Source: Crocinitomicaceae bacterium
Lineage (GTDB): Bacteria > Bacteroidota > Bacteroidia > Flavobacteriales_D > Sanyastnellaceae
NCBI GenBank assembly: GCA_002693775.1
Contig: NZRP01000063.1
Location: 25,220-63,087, forward strand
DNA: 37,868 nucleotides
Reading direction: 5' to 3'
The notes under the pieces are model-generated. The model saw only the letters and a program-made list of their open reading frames with translations. It was not told where the DNA came from and made no database searches. Below are positions 7,400 to 15,925 of the stretch, one piece after another. Positions within the stretch are counted from its first letter, which is position 1. Every line of letters begins with the position of its first letter. Position numbers and translations under genes: made by a program.

Positions 7400-8835
7400 T
7401 TCACCCAGCTTTTATACTCAGCCCTAAAGGCTTCATCAAATTTTTCACCTACAACTCTTGCGCCTTTTGGAGAGAAGTGAATCAAGTCTGTTGAAGCAAG
7501 TCTTGGTTCAAGATTTGACCATCGTTCAATAGAACCCTCACCTCCCATAACTCTCCTTAAATCCCAGTACATGCAGTCTTCAAGGATGACTTGCTCTTTA
7601 AGATTTTCAATTACAGATCCTAGCATAGGGTAGGTGCCTGCAGCTCCCATGTCTGAAGGTCCTATTACTATCACTGCTGCCTCAGGAATAATGAGCTTTA
7701 AAAATTTCAGTTGCTTTCTAAACCTTTTTGCAAATTTCTGAGCATCAGCTGAGTCTTTTAAATATGGAACGACATTACCGCCAAACTGCAGTACCATTAA
7801 CCCAACTTCACGCTTCTCCATAAAGCTCTCAAGATGCCCTCTGTCGAGTTTAGTGAATATCATCCCAGCTGACCCTCTAAGAGGTATGTTGTGCATTACA
7901 ACACCGTGTCTACTTCCTAACTCTATCCCAGTAACTTCAATATTGTATCCTTCAAACCCTACTATTAGTTCTTTTTCTCCCTCGGTTAAATCTGAAACAA
8001 TAGAAGTATGCATTCCAGGTCTAGTTGGTCTGATTGAAAAAGCCTTGTATGGCGTTGCGCTTCCCTTAAGAGTGATGTTTCCGCCTAAAGGAGCATCACC
8101 TATTAAAAACTTCACATGGCCCCAACGTTTATTTAGTTTAAACCCAGCAGGATTCGGTTTTAAAGTAACAGTACCTTCACCTTTCACCCTGGAAAATGCT
8201 GCCATTGCTCCATAAGCATTATGAGTAATAGTTGAATCGATTTTGCCAAACCTAGTATGCCTTTTCCAACTGCCTGATTCTCTTTGTTTTATTGAGAGAG
8301 CAGGTATAGGTTGAACTGCAGGGATTAAACCAGGCCCATTGCCTCCCCAGCTTTTCTGCCAGCTAGATCTTAATACTCCAGTAATTCTGTCTCCTTCGAT
8401 TTGAGAATCACCCCAATGAAATACCTCTATAGGATTAGTGTCTGAAGTGTCAATAGCTTCAAGTTTTGCAAAGAACAATCTCAAACTAGCTCGTGCAATC
8501 TCAGACCCCTCAAACTTTAAGCTGTCGGGCAAGGTTGATAGATCGCTAACAGCATATTTAGGAAACCATCTGTTGGGATTGATTTCTAATGTGTCAGAAA
8601 ACTTGTCAGTTACGATTGTGTCAACTGCGATTGAGTCGGTTACGACTGTGTCAATTACAAGCTCTTCAATAAGTAGAGTGTCCAAATCGTTTAGCTCAGA
8701 CCAAACCGGAGCAATCTTCACTGTTTCACTTCTCTCCAAATAAGAAAGTACATCTATTTCTAGCTTTTCAATTAAATAAAAAACTGCAAGAAAAGGAACA
8801 AGAAATACGATGGTCTTTTGTGGGCTGTGCTTCAT
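7387..8835 (-). CDS. Membrane-anchored SGNH-fold acyltransferase/esterase partner of MBOAT
   Basis: This 482-residue protein starts with a short basic N-terminus and one membrane anchor (residues about 8-24), then an acidic linker to about residue 90, and an extracytoplasmic SGNH domain. Block I is HWGDSQIEGDR (140-150), with Ser144 as likely nucleophile. A block III-like VLQFGGN occurs in the middle, and the C-terminal DLIHFSPKGA gives the Asp-x-x-His pair of block V. SGNH proteins beside MBOAT transporters act as the transferase that places the acetyl group on the polymer (AlgJ/AlgX, PatB). The ATG at 8835 is preferred over an in-frame TTG at 8841. It starts 9 nt after the LysM gene stop and overlaps the MBOAT start by 13 nt, so the two are probably translationally coupled. 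Confidence 0.85.
   Translation of the reverse strand: MKHSPQKTIVFLVPFLAVFYLIEKLEIDVLSYLERSETVKIAPVWSELNDLDTLLIEELVIDTVVTDSIAVDTIVTDKFSDTLEINPNRWFPKYAVSDLSTLPDSLKFEGSEIARASLRLFFAKLEAIDTSDTNPIEVFHWGDSQIEGDRITGVLRSSWQKSWGGNGPGLIPAVQPIPALSIKQRESGSWKRHTRFGKIDSTITHNAYGAMAAFSRVKGEGTVTLKPNPAGFKLNKRWGHVKFLIGDAPLGGNITLKGSATPYKAFSIRPTRPGMHTSIVSDLTEGEKELIVGFEGYNIEVTGIELGSRHGVVMHNIPLRGSAGMIFTKLDRGHLESFMEKREVGLMVLQFGGNVVPYLKDSADAQKFAKRFRKQLKFLKLIIPEAAVIVIGPSDMGAAGTYPMLGSVIENLKEQVILEDCMYWDLRRVMGGEGSIERWSNLEPRLASTDLIHFSPKGARVVGEKFDEAFRAEYKSWVKWIN
8601..8660. repeat. Two imperfect 30-bp direct repeats in the SGNH gene linker
   Basis: 8601-8630 and 8631-8660 are identical at 21 of 30 positions. They encode two copies of a ten-residue unit (IDTVVTDSIA and VDTIVTDKFS) in the acidic Thr/Asp/Val-rich linker between membrane anchor and SGNH domain. 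This looks like a small internal duplication that lengthens the periplasmic spacer. Confidence 0.6.
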
Positions 8836-8844
8836 GCTCAACCA

Positions 8845-9486
8845 CTAAGGTATAACTAGAATGCTTCCACTTTTAATACTAGTGCTTGAACCTAACGAGT
8901 TTGCATTTTGAATCTTTTCAATACTCACGCCATAAGTGACTGATAACCTGTAAAGAGTTTCACCATCCTTCACTTTATGCGTCCTGAAAGTTTTTTTACA
9001 ATCCTGAGGTAGATTTAGATTTTCTAGTAGTCTAATGATGATTCTGTAGTCGTACAACATATCATTAAACCCGACGTCACTTCCCCACATACTTTTAAGA
9101 TGACTAATGTATTCTGAGCTTTTACCGCTGAATCCCCCCATTTCTATAAAGTACTTTTCAGCTTCAGAACAATTGGTTGATGTGCTCTTAAAACTAAATG
9201 CAAGAGGCAGGTAGATAGCAGTTTCTAAAAGTTCATTTTCTTCAAGATAGCTACGCCAAACCTCCTTACACAGACAAAAATCCCTATTTACTCCAAAGAG
9301 CTTCCTGCTGTTATTATCTCTGAATGATTGCATGGTTTGAAGAACCTTTAGTTCGTCACTAGTCTCAGTTTCCAGGATTAATTCCCATTTATCAGGAATC
9401 CTGATTTCATCCTTTAACTCTTGGGAAAAAGAATTAAAGCATAACAGGATGGAAGCTCCCAGGAATATGAGACTTACTTTACCCAA
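8845..9486 (-). CDS. Exported LysM-domain protein, possible degenerate lytic transglycosylase
   Basis: The 213-residue product has a signal peptide (KVSLIFLGASILLCFNSFSQ, residues 3-22) and ends in one LysM domain (about 169-213: HKVKDGETLYRLS, YGVSIEKIQNAN, IKSGSILVIP), which normally binds peptidoglycan or chitin-like glycans. The middle contains ENELLETAIYLPLAFS, reminiscent of the GLPEELRYLPLVES segment of MltD-type lytic transglycosylases, but the catalytic Glu position is Phe here, so it may be an inactive relative; this is a guess from pattern memory. The start is TTG at 9486; no ATG or GTG gives the signal peptide, and the TTG overlaps the end of the metalloprotease gene by 13 nt, fitting translational coupling. 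The SGNH gene follows after 9 nt. Confidence 0.75.
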   Translation of the reverse strand: MGKVSLIFLGASILLCFNSFSQELKDEIRIPDKWELILETETSDELKVLQTMQSFRDNNSRKLFGVNRDFCLCKEVWRSYLEENELLETAIYLPLAFSFKSTSTNCSEAEKYFIEMGGFSGKSSEYISHLKSMWGSDVGFNDMLYDYRIIIRLLENLNLPQDCKKTFRTHKVKDGETLYRLSVTYGVSIEKIQNANSLGSSTSIKSGSILVIP

Positions 9487-12065
9487 GCTTGTTCTATAAT
9501 ATGGCGTAAGTGAGCTCTGTGAGCCCTAGTAAGTGAGTCAGGAGAGCTGCTGTTTTTTTGCTGAAGATCAATACTATTTAACTGATCAAAAATCACACCT
9601 TTAGCTATTCTGTCGTATCTCTTGTTTTCGTATGCTTTAATTAGAGATTCAACATAAAGAACCTGCAATTGCTGACGGAAAGTATTCACCTTTTTATTCA
9701 AATCAGTTTTGAAGATTGCATTAGAAAGGTCATACATATAAGAGGCCAAATCATACTCGTTACCATACTTAGAAGCATCAGTAATTCTCATTAACACATT
9801 AGGGTGTAGTAGGTGAGAAAGAGCATCGTATTGTACGCTTAAAATGGCGTTGTGTACCCTAGGATCTTCGTTTTCACCGTAGTGGTTCCAGCCTCTTCGC
9901 TGTGACTGAAGGTATGAGTATGCGCTTTCTTGCGAGTCAAATGCATGAGGAGAAAAAGCATACTTAGCAAGAGCGTTCATTGCTGCTTTTTGGTCTTCTA
10001 AACTAACTGGAGTAAAAGGCTTGTCATTTCCAATGTTGCTGGGACCAGCTCTGTTGTATCTAACACCACCAATCTGCCTAGTCATTACTCTTATTTGAAT
10101 TCCGTATTCGCCGTGTAACGTGTAGAATGCATCTCTAAAGTCCTGGTAACTAGTGCCTTCTTGAGCATATCTGTCAACTAGACCTGGCAATAAATCATTA
10201 ACAAGCTCGCATCTTTCTGAAGCATAAGCAACAGGGTCGTCACTTAAGTCGTAGATGTTTACATCAGGGTTAATACCTCTTCCTGAACCACGCATATCGT
10301 CTGCATCATTTCCAAAGCCCAAATTCTCATCAGTGCTTTTTGATAAAATAGCCTCAAGTCTAGCGTCTTCTTCAGATGCATCTTCTAACCCCTCACTGTA
10401 AGCGTACTCAATAACCCAGTAATCATAAGGACCTGGAGAATCGTCGTAGTAGAGGGTTTGGTTTTCAGGGTTTCTCGCAAAATTTATAGCAGGGTATTCC
10501 ATAACCGTACTGCACATGCCGTTTTCTGCAACTGCCTCAGGATCCTTAAGCTCTTCAGGGCTAAGCATAGTGCTGGCGTGCATGTTGTGGCTTAAACCTA
10601 ATGTGTGACCTACTTCGTGAAGACTGAGTCTGTGCAAGGTTTGACGTATAAATTCTTGATGCTCTTCGTCTGAAAAATTCATTATTTTCATAGCAGAAAG
10701 AGTAAATAGACTATTGTGTGACATTGATTCACCTAAGTCACATCTGTGAAGCATTACAGCAGTTTTTTCTCTCGAGCTTAACTCATCAAAATCGATTCCT
10801 CCAGAAGTTGGTGCATCAGAAAACACACCTGATTTCCATAATCTTCTAGACATGCCTCCATACTCGAGCATAACATCAGCTCCAAGAATCTCACCTGTTC
10901 TGGGATTTACAAAGCTGGGGCCGTAACCACTAAAAGGTGCAGTTGGAGATGATGTCCATCTTAACACGTTGTACCTAACATCACCAGCTTCCCATTCTGC
11001 ACTATCTGGTTGAATTTTGACAACCACAGCGTTCTTGTATCCGATTTGTTCAAATGCAAGATTCCATTTTTCTACACCAGTTCTAATGTAATCTCTAAAT
11101 TCATAAGGAGTAGTGTTTTCGATCCACCAGGTAATAGGCTTAACTGGCTCAGAAAGCGCTGCCATAGGATCCTTTTTTTCTAATCTCCATCTGTGAATCA
11201 CATCCTTCCAAGGTGTAGTCGAAGTGCTTGTCATATCTGTTACCTGAGTAGTGAAAAATCCAATCCTTGCATCGTCTTTTCGAGGAGTGAATCCATCTTC
11301 TGGCATTTGTAGAATGCAATGACGGTATCCTACAGTAACATATCTAGCGTCTGTAATAGCTGATACATAAACGGAAGGACTAGTCGATTCGTAAACGTAG
11401 TCAACAACAATTTCTGTGTTTTCAGGGTAGTTGTTAAAGCCAGTAATTGTAGTCTTACTAGAGCTTAGCTTACCAAGTGGGCTTTTACTTCCAGGTCTAG
11501 ACGGAGGCTTGATTTGATTTATTTTTTCATTTTTGAATACTGCATCACCAGAGACCAGGTATGACGTCCCATTGTTGTTTTCCCCAAGGATTTTTAAAGA
11601 GGCTAGAATAGGCCTATTGATGTTTGCGCTTTCAGCTTTTGATAGGGGACTTTTAGGATTGAAGTAATATGATGTATTCTCTCCAAGAATCTCTATTCTA
11701 TCATAGTTTTTTCTAAAACTGATGATTTTAGACCCTTGATATGCTCCTCTGTAGTTGCCAGTTTGTAATACACCATCTTCAACTTGGGAAAAGTATATGA
11801 ATTCACTGCCTAATGCTGATTGTTGAATTTCCATCCAAGATTCTCCAGTTACGGTATCTCTGTATAAAGTGAAAAGACCTTCAAAAGCTTCAGCTTGTTT
11901 AGTTACTTCAGCTATGGATTTGTTGTTTGATTTCTTATTTGAAGATTCAGTGCTTTCAACTTTTTTCTTTTTCCTTTTGTAAAACTGAGCGTTTGAAGTT
12001 GATGGAATAAAAAAAAAGGCACTCATTAAAAGCGTGCCAAGTAAATAAGTTTTTCTAGTAACCAT
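9474..12065 (-). CDS. Exported zinc metalloprotease (metzincin; DUF5118-DUF5117-DUF4953 type)
   Basis: An 863-residue protein with a signal peptide (hydrophobic 7-20, then SNAQ at about 24-27). After a Lys/Ser-rich stretch (29-50) come regions resembling DUF5118 (about 55-100) and DUF5117 (about 105-300), then a metzincin catalytic domain. The zinc site HEVGHTLGLSH is at 483-493, giving the HExxHxxGxxH signature with Glu484 as the general base, followed by a likely Met-turn in CSTVMEYPAIN (518-528). Members of this Bacteroidota family are large secreted or periplasmic proteases of unclear substrate. Length and architecture look complete. It is the first gene of the overlapping protease-LysM-SGNH-MBOAT run and lies 33 nt after djlA. 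A weak -7-like TGAATTTG lies about 8 nt before the ATG. Confidence 0.9.
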   Translation of the reverse strand: MVTRKTYLLGTLLMSAFFFIPSTSNAQFYKRKKKKVESTESSNKKSNNKSIAEVTKQAEAFEGLFTLYRDTVTGESWMEIQQSALGSEFIYFSQVEDGVLQTGNYRGAYQGSKIISFRKNYDRIEILGENTSYYFNPKSPLSKAESANINRPILASLKILGENNNGTSYLVSGDAVFKNEKINQIKPPSRPGSKSPLGKLSSSKTTITGFNNYPENTEIVVDYVYESTSPSVYVSAITDARYVTVGYRHCILQMPEDGFTPRKDDARIGFFTTQVTDMTSTSTTPWKDVIHRWRLEKKDPMAALSEPVKPITWWIENTTPYEFRDYIRTGVEKWNLAFEQIGYKNAVVVKIQPDSAEWEAGDVRYNVLRWTSSPTAPFSGYGPSFVNPRTGEILGADVMLEYGGMSRRLWKSGVFSDAPTSGGIDFDELSSREKTAVMLHRCDLGESMSHNSLFTLSAMKIMNFSDEEHQEFIRQTLHRLSLHEVGHTLGLSHNMHASTMLSPEELKDPEAVAENGMCSTVMEYPAINFARNPENQTLYYDDSPGPYDYWVIEYAYSEGLEDASEEDARLEAILSKSTDENLGFGNDADDMRGSGRGINPDVNIYDLSDDPVAYASERCELVNDLLPGLVDRYAQEGTSYQDFRDAFYTLHGEYGIQIRVMTRQIGGVRYNRAGPSNIGNDKPFTPVSLEDQKAAMNALAKYAFSPHAFDSQESAYSYLQSQRRGWNHYGENEDPRVHNAILSVQYDALSHLLHPNVLMRITDASKYGNEYDLASYMYDLSNAIFKTDLNKKVNTFRQQLQVLYVESLIKAYENKRYDRIAKGVIFDQLNSIDLQQKNSSSPDSLTRAHRAHLRHIIEQAWVK

Positions 12066-12098
12066 TTTCTGACAAATTCATAAGCGACTAAGATAGGG

Positions 12099-12824
12099 TT
12101 ATTTAAACCCTCTAGTCTTTTTAATTTTTTCGTAGGCATCTTGTATTTGCAAGAACCTATCTTCAGCTGTCTTCTTAGGCCCATCACCCAAGTCCCCAAT
12201 TTTATCTGGGTGAAATTTAATAGCAAGCTTTCTGTATGCCTTCTTAACTTCAGAATCAGTACAAGATCTGTCTAATTCTAAGACCTTGTAAGGGTCTGAA
12301 ACAGTATGGAACGCCTGCTCAATACTTAGTCTGTCCTTATCGCTAATACCAAGATACTTAGCAATTAACCTGATTATGTCTAACTCATGAGGGTGAACTT
12401 CTCCATCTGCATTTGATATTCCATAGAGATATTGAAGTAGAAGCATTCTCTTAGGGTGATCCATATTAAATCTAACTTGAGAAGCAACCTGCCTATAATC
12501 AATATTTTCCTTAAGAACCTTTCTTAGAATAAGAATTAATTGCTCTGCTTGATCTGTGCCAAAATTCATCTTCATGAACTTCTTCACGTAGTCAAGCTCA
12601 GATTTCATGATTTTACCGTCAGCCTTCATAACTGCGGCACTTAAAATCACAAGTGAAATGGAAAAGTCACCACGTTGTGTGTTTCTAGCATAGCTCTCAG
12701 GGCTGTCACGATTTTTAGCAAACCCCGCGAACATTTTACCTACTTGAAACCCCAGGATCCCTCCGATAGGCCCTCCGAGAGCCCATCCAATTGCTCCACC
12801 TACCCATTTACTGTAATTAGACAT
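12099..12824 (-). CDS. DjlA-like co-chaperone: TerB domain plus C-terminal J domain
   Basis: The 241-residue protein has a glycine-rich hydrophobic N-terminus (residues 8-36, GGAIGWALGGPIGGILGF), a TerB/DjlA-type helical domain (about 55-170, with KADGKIMKSELDYVKKF and NADGEVHPHELDIIR), and a J domain (177-238) carrying the HPD tripeptide at 205-207 in KFHPDK. J domains stimulate Hsp70 (DnaK) ATPase; DjlA proteins are membrane-attached through a similar N-terminus and act in envelope stress in enterobacteria. The gene lies 15 nt downstream of htpG in the same direction, a pairing of two chaperone functions. Start ATG at 12824 is the first in frame after the htpG stop. Confidence 0.88.
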   Translation of the reverse strand: MSNYSKWVGGAIGWALGGPIGGILGFQVGKMFAGFAKNRDSPESYARNTQRGDFSISLVILSAAVMKADGKIMKSELDYVKKFMKMNFGTDQAEQLILILRKVLKENIDYRQVASQVRFNMDHPKRMLLLQYLYGISNADGEVHPHELDIIRLIAKYLGISDKDRLSIEQAFHTVSDPYKVLELDRSCTDSEVKKAYRKLAIKFHPDKIGDLGDGPKKTAEDRFLQIQDAYEKIKKTRGFK

Positions 12825-12839
12825 AGGCTAATTTGATAT

Positions 12840-14789
12840 TTAAGACTGTAAGTTCTTAAAACCTCTTGCAATAAATTCAGATAACTCCTCACCATTTAGT
12901 ATTCCTTGTGAAAGTCGAGCAAGATCTGCTGCCTCTTTCGCCATTGTAGCTCTCTTTTCTTTGTTTTTTTCTTTAAGAATTTTAGTCGTCAGTGGGTGGT
13001 TAGTATTAATAGTAACCTCGTATTTCTCTGGAAGGTCGCCAAACATTTGGAAACCGCCACCTCCAACAGCTTGCTGTTCTTTCATCCTGCGCATCCACTC
13101 ACTAATAGTGATTGTAAATGGAGAAGACTCTGGTGACATTGCCGCAAACTTCACTTCATAATTGTCTCCAGGGAATGCTCCTTGAATAATTGGAGTTAAA
13201 GTCTCTTGTTGCTTCTCGTCAAGTAGGCTTGTTTCTGTTTCTTCCTTCTCGATAAGCTTTTCTATGATATCTGAATCAACTCTCTTAAACTGAACGTCAG
13301 AGTTTGTTTGCTCTAGCTTGCTAACCACGTGGGCTGCTAGTGGACCTTCCATTACGAGAACTTTATATCCCTTATCTGTAGCTACCTTGACAAATGAGTG
13401 TTGAGCTGAAGCGTCAGAAGTATATGGTAGTATTATTTTAGAATTCTTGTCGGTTTGATTATTAGACACATTTTCGATCAGCTCTTTATGCGTCATAGCA
13501 TTTCCATCAGTGTCCTTGTATAAATAGAATTTCTTTGAGCGTTCAGCAAACTTTTCATCAGTTAAAATGCCATAGTCTACAAACACCTTTAAATCATCCC
13601 AAAGCGATTCAAATCCTGCTCTGTCCTTCTTGAACATAGAAGCAAGTTTATCTGCAACCTTTTTAGAGATGTAACCTGAAATCTTCTTCACATTAGCATC
13701 CTCCTGCAAGTAGGATCTACTAACGTTTAGAGGAATATCTGGTGAATCAATCACACCGTGAAGCATAGTCAAGAAGTCAGGGACAATGTTTTCTACATTA
13801 TCAGTGATAAACACTTGGTTTGAGTATAAGTGGATCCTATTTCTTTGAAGGTCCATGTTCTTTTTTAGAGGTGGAAAGAATAGTATTCCTGTGAGGTTGA
13901 ATGGGTAATCAACATTTAGATGGATATTGAATAACGCATCCTCCATATTCATTGGGTAGAGCTCCCTATAGAAATTCTTGTAATCGTTATCCTTCAGTTC
14001 TGATGGCTTTAGCATCCAAGTAGGAGTGGTGTTGTTGATGATATTTGGTACTTCAACGCTTACCTGCTTCACAATACCCTCCTCATTTTTCTCTCCATTA
14101 GGATCGTCTTGCATTTCACTTTTAGTGCCAAACTCAATCTCAACCGGCATGAATTTGCAGTACTTGTTCAGTATGCCGCCTATACGTGCTTCTTCAAGAA
14201 ATTCTATGCTATCCTCGGCTATGTGAAGAATAATATCTGTTCCAGCAGTTTCTTTTTCCGCAGGATCTAAAGTGTATTCTGGAGATCCATCACAGCTCCA
14301 TTTTACAGCTTCTGAGTTTTCCTTTTGGGATTTAGTTATGATATCGACTCTTTCACTAACCATAAAAGAAGAGTAGAAGCCAAGTCCAAAGTGTCCAATA
14401 ATCGCGTTCTTTGCGTCATCATCCTTGTATTTGTCAAGGAATTCAGTAGCTCCTGAAAAAGCGATTTGGTTTATGTACTTATCAACTTCCTCGGAAGTCA
14501 TGCCAATACCGTTATCGCTAATGGTAATTGTCTTCTCCTCCTGGTTGATGGCTACTGTAACCTTTGTGTCGCCTTCAATTTTCTTTATCTCACCTCCGCT
14601 TAAAAGTGTCTTGCACTTCTGAGTAGCGTCAACTGCATTAGACACTAATTCTCTAAGGAATATCTCGTGGTCAGAGTATAAAAACTTCTTGATAATAGGG
14701 AAGATGTTCTCAGTTGTAACATTGATATTTCCCTTAGTACCCTTAGTACCCTTAGTTTTCTTAGTTTTTGTGGTTTTAGAACTTGCCAT
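12840..14789 (-). CDS. htpG: Molecular chaperone HtpG (Hsp90)
   Basis: Hsp90-family ATP-dependent chaperone. With ATG at 14789 it has 649 residues. The GHKL ATPase domain shows the Asn-containing ELVSNAVDA (47-55), DNGIGM (92-97) and GHFGLGFYS (132-140). The middle domain has the expected RNRIHLYSNQVFITDN and LNVSRSYLQED segments, and a C-terminal dimerisation domain ends the protein. An in-frame TTG at 14801 exists but the ATG is better. Most relatives start a few residues before NINVTTENIFPI; here about 20 extra residues (MASSKTTKTKKTKGTKGTKG) precede it, encoded partly by a 9-bp tandem repeat. The upstream region holds two inverted repeats, described separately, which could control heat-shock expression. 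djlA follows after 15 nt. Confidence 0.96.
   Translation of the reverse strand: MASSKTTKTKKTKGTKGTKGNINVTTENIFPIIKKFLYSDHEIFLRELVSNAVDATQKCKTLLSGGEIKKIEGDTKVTVAINQEEKTITISDNGIGMTSEEVDKYINQIAFSGATEFLDKYKDDDAKNAIIGHFGLGFYSSFMVSERVDIITKSQKENSEAVKWSCDGSPEYTLDPAEKETAGTDIILHIAEDSIEFLEEARIGGILNKYCKFMPVEIEFGTKSEMQDDPNGEKNEEGIVKQVSVEVPNIINNTTPTWMLKPSELKDNDYKNFYRELYPMNMEDALFNIHLNVDYPFNLTGILFFPPLKKNMDLQRNRIHLYSNQVFITDNVENIVPDFLTMLHGVIDSPDIPLNVSRSYLQEDANVKKISGYISKKVADKLASMFKKDRAGFESLWDDLKVFVDYGILTDEKFAERSKKFYLYKDTDGNAMTHKELIENVSNNQTDKNSKIILPYTSDASAQHSFVKVATDKGYKVLVMEGPLAAHVVSKLEQTNSDVQFKRVDSDIIEKLIEKEETETSLLDEKQQETLTPIIQGAFPGDNYEVKFAAMSPESSPFTITISEWMRRMKEQQAVGGGGFQMFGDLPEKYEVTINTNHPLTTKILKEKNKEKRATMAKEAADLARLSQGILNGEELSEFIARGFKNLQS
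14731..14757. repeat. Three tandem 9-bp repeats at the htpG 5' end
   Basis: The plus strand reads CCCTTAGTA CCCTTAGTA CCCTTAGTT, three direct copies of a 9-bp unit with one change in the last base. In htpG it encodes a repeated Thr-Lys-Gly unit in the extra N-terminal tail. A 9-bp unit keeps the frame, so copy-number change would lengthen or shorten the basic tail without breaking the gene. Confidence 0.7.
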
Positions 14790-14794
14790 TGTTT

Positions 14795-14812
14795 GATTCA
14801 ATTATTTGAATC
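14795..14812. repeat. Perfect 7-bp inverted repeat just upstream of htpG
   Basis: GATTCAA-TTAT-TTGAATC: two perfect 7-bp arms with a 4-nt spacer, ending 5 nt before the htpG ATG at 14789. It is not the CIRCE (HrcA) sequence. It could be an operator for a dimeric regulator or an RNA hairpin over the ribosome-binding region; sequence alone cannot decide. Confidence 0.5.
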
Positions 14813-14819
14813 TTCTTTA

Positions 14820-14872
14820 GGCAAGGCTCATGCCATAATATGTATGCTGACAGCATGGCATTAAGCCTTGCC
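14820..14872. repeat. Long interrupted stem-loop between the T9SS cargo gene and htpG
   Basis: Outer arms GGCAAGGCT (14820-14828) and AGCCTTGCC (14864-14872) pair over 9 bp; after a 1x2 internal loop, inner arms ATGCCAT (14830-14836) and ATGGCAT (14855-14861) pair over 7 bp, leaving an 18-nt loop. No T-run follows on either strand, so a standard intrinsic terminator is not supported. It lies 26 nt after the upstream gene's stop and 30 nt before htpG's ATG. Confidence 0.6.
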
Positions 14873-14898
14873 AAACAGTCATATATATAAGTATTGTT

Positions 14899-15909
14899 TT
14901 ACTGAATGATTAGCCTAGCTTCTTCGCCTTTGTCAGTTTTTAAGATATAACTGCCAGAGGTAAGGTCGCTTAACTCCACTCTAAGCCTACCTTTTGAAAT
15001 GAAAGTATTAACGAGTGAGCCATTTGAATTAAATAAGTCGACTCTTCTTTCTGAATTGTCAGAGAACTGAGCAATCACATAATCAGATGACGGGTTAGGA
15101 TAGATGCTCAAATCAGGTTTAGTTGTTTCATCGATGTTGATGGTAGGAGCGAGGTCATAACTGAAGCGGTATACCTGACTGTCCTCAGGCCAGTTGTTTA
15201 AACCAGTAAATACAGGGCTTATTTGTAATGAATCGTATTCTACATCGAAGTATTCCATAAATGCCGGATTGCTTTCGTCACCGTTGGCCCACATCATGCT
15301 TCCGGTGAAATCGTAAAAATTCCAATAAGCTGAAAGCCCTGCTGTTGCAAAACTCCAGAAACAAACGTCATCTAAATTCTGAATGGTGTGAGGCCCATAA
15401 TGGATTTCGATATCACCATTTTCAAATAGCCAAATCTGAAAATTCGCAACTGATTGAGCAGTGCCTGTTGATATCATTTCCCAGTCAAACCCTACGTTGT
15501 AGTATTCTAATTTAAATACTCTATTAGGAGCTACCCCCTCAACTACAGATCTATGAAATGAGCCTTCTACATCTAATGTGTCTGGAATTACATTTAGTAT
15601 GTCACTTAAATCAGCATTTGTCCCAGAAATAAGATGGAAGTCTCCGTTTTCCATAAAAATCTCAATGCTGCCGCCTATGTCTGAAAGTCTAACTAACTCT
15701 GCAGTATCACCAAAGCATGGGAATTCAAACTGCATATTCAGCTCAGTTATGGGAACATCCCAGTTTGGATCAATGTTTAACGGGAAATAATTTTCTAAGT
15801 GATTGTACTCCTCAGAGAAAACCTCAGTTGTGTATGGGAAGTCGTTCTGGCTTAATGCAGTAAAACACGTTGCAAATAATGCAAGAATAGTTAGTATACT
15901 ATTTTTCAT
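14899..15909 (-). CDS. Secreted protein with T9SS type A sorting domain
   Basis: A 336-residue exported protein: signal peptide at residues 1-20 (ending TALSQ), a beta-rich body of about 240 residues, and a C-terminal type A sorting domain (about 262-336) recognisable from the LSIYPNPSSDYV start, the middle VDLFNSNGSLV and the LTSGSYILKTDKG end. The domain directs export across the outer membrane by the type IX secretion system and is then cleaved. The body includes YYNVGFDWEM and ANFQIWLFENGDIEIHYGP, a pattern I recall from other T9SS cargo of unknown function in this phylum; no catalytic motif is seen. It follows the LOG gene after 16 nt and may share its message. Confidence 0.85.
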   Translation of the reverse strand: MKNSILTILALFATCFTALSQNDFPYTTEVFSEEYNHLENYFPLNIDPNWDVPITELNMQFEFPCFGDTAELVRLSDIGGSIEIFMENGDFHLISGTNADLSDILNVIPDTLDVEGSFHRSVVEGVAPNRVFKLEYYNVGFDWEMISTGTAQSVANFQIWLFENGDIEIHYGPHTIQNLDDVCFWSFATAGLSAYWNFYDFTGSMMWANGDESNPAFMEYFDVEYDSLQISPVFTGLNNWPEDSQVYRFSYDLAPTINIDETTKPDLSIYPNPSSDYVIAQFSDNSERRVDLFNSNGSLVNTFISKGRLRVELSDLTSGSYILKTDKGEEARLIIQ

Positions 15910-15925
15910 GTTATGAGGTTTTAAA

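Noticed and set aside
12096-12110. GGGTT-ATTTA-AACCC inverted repeat as a terminator after djlA
   Set aside because: Only a 5-bp stem, overlapping the djlA stop codon, without a T-run; too weak to call.
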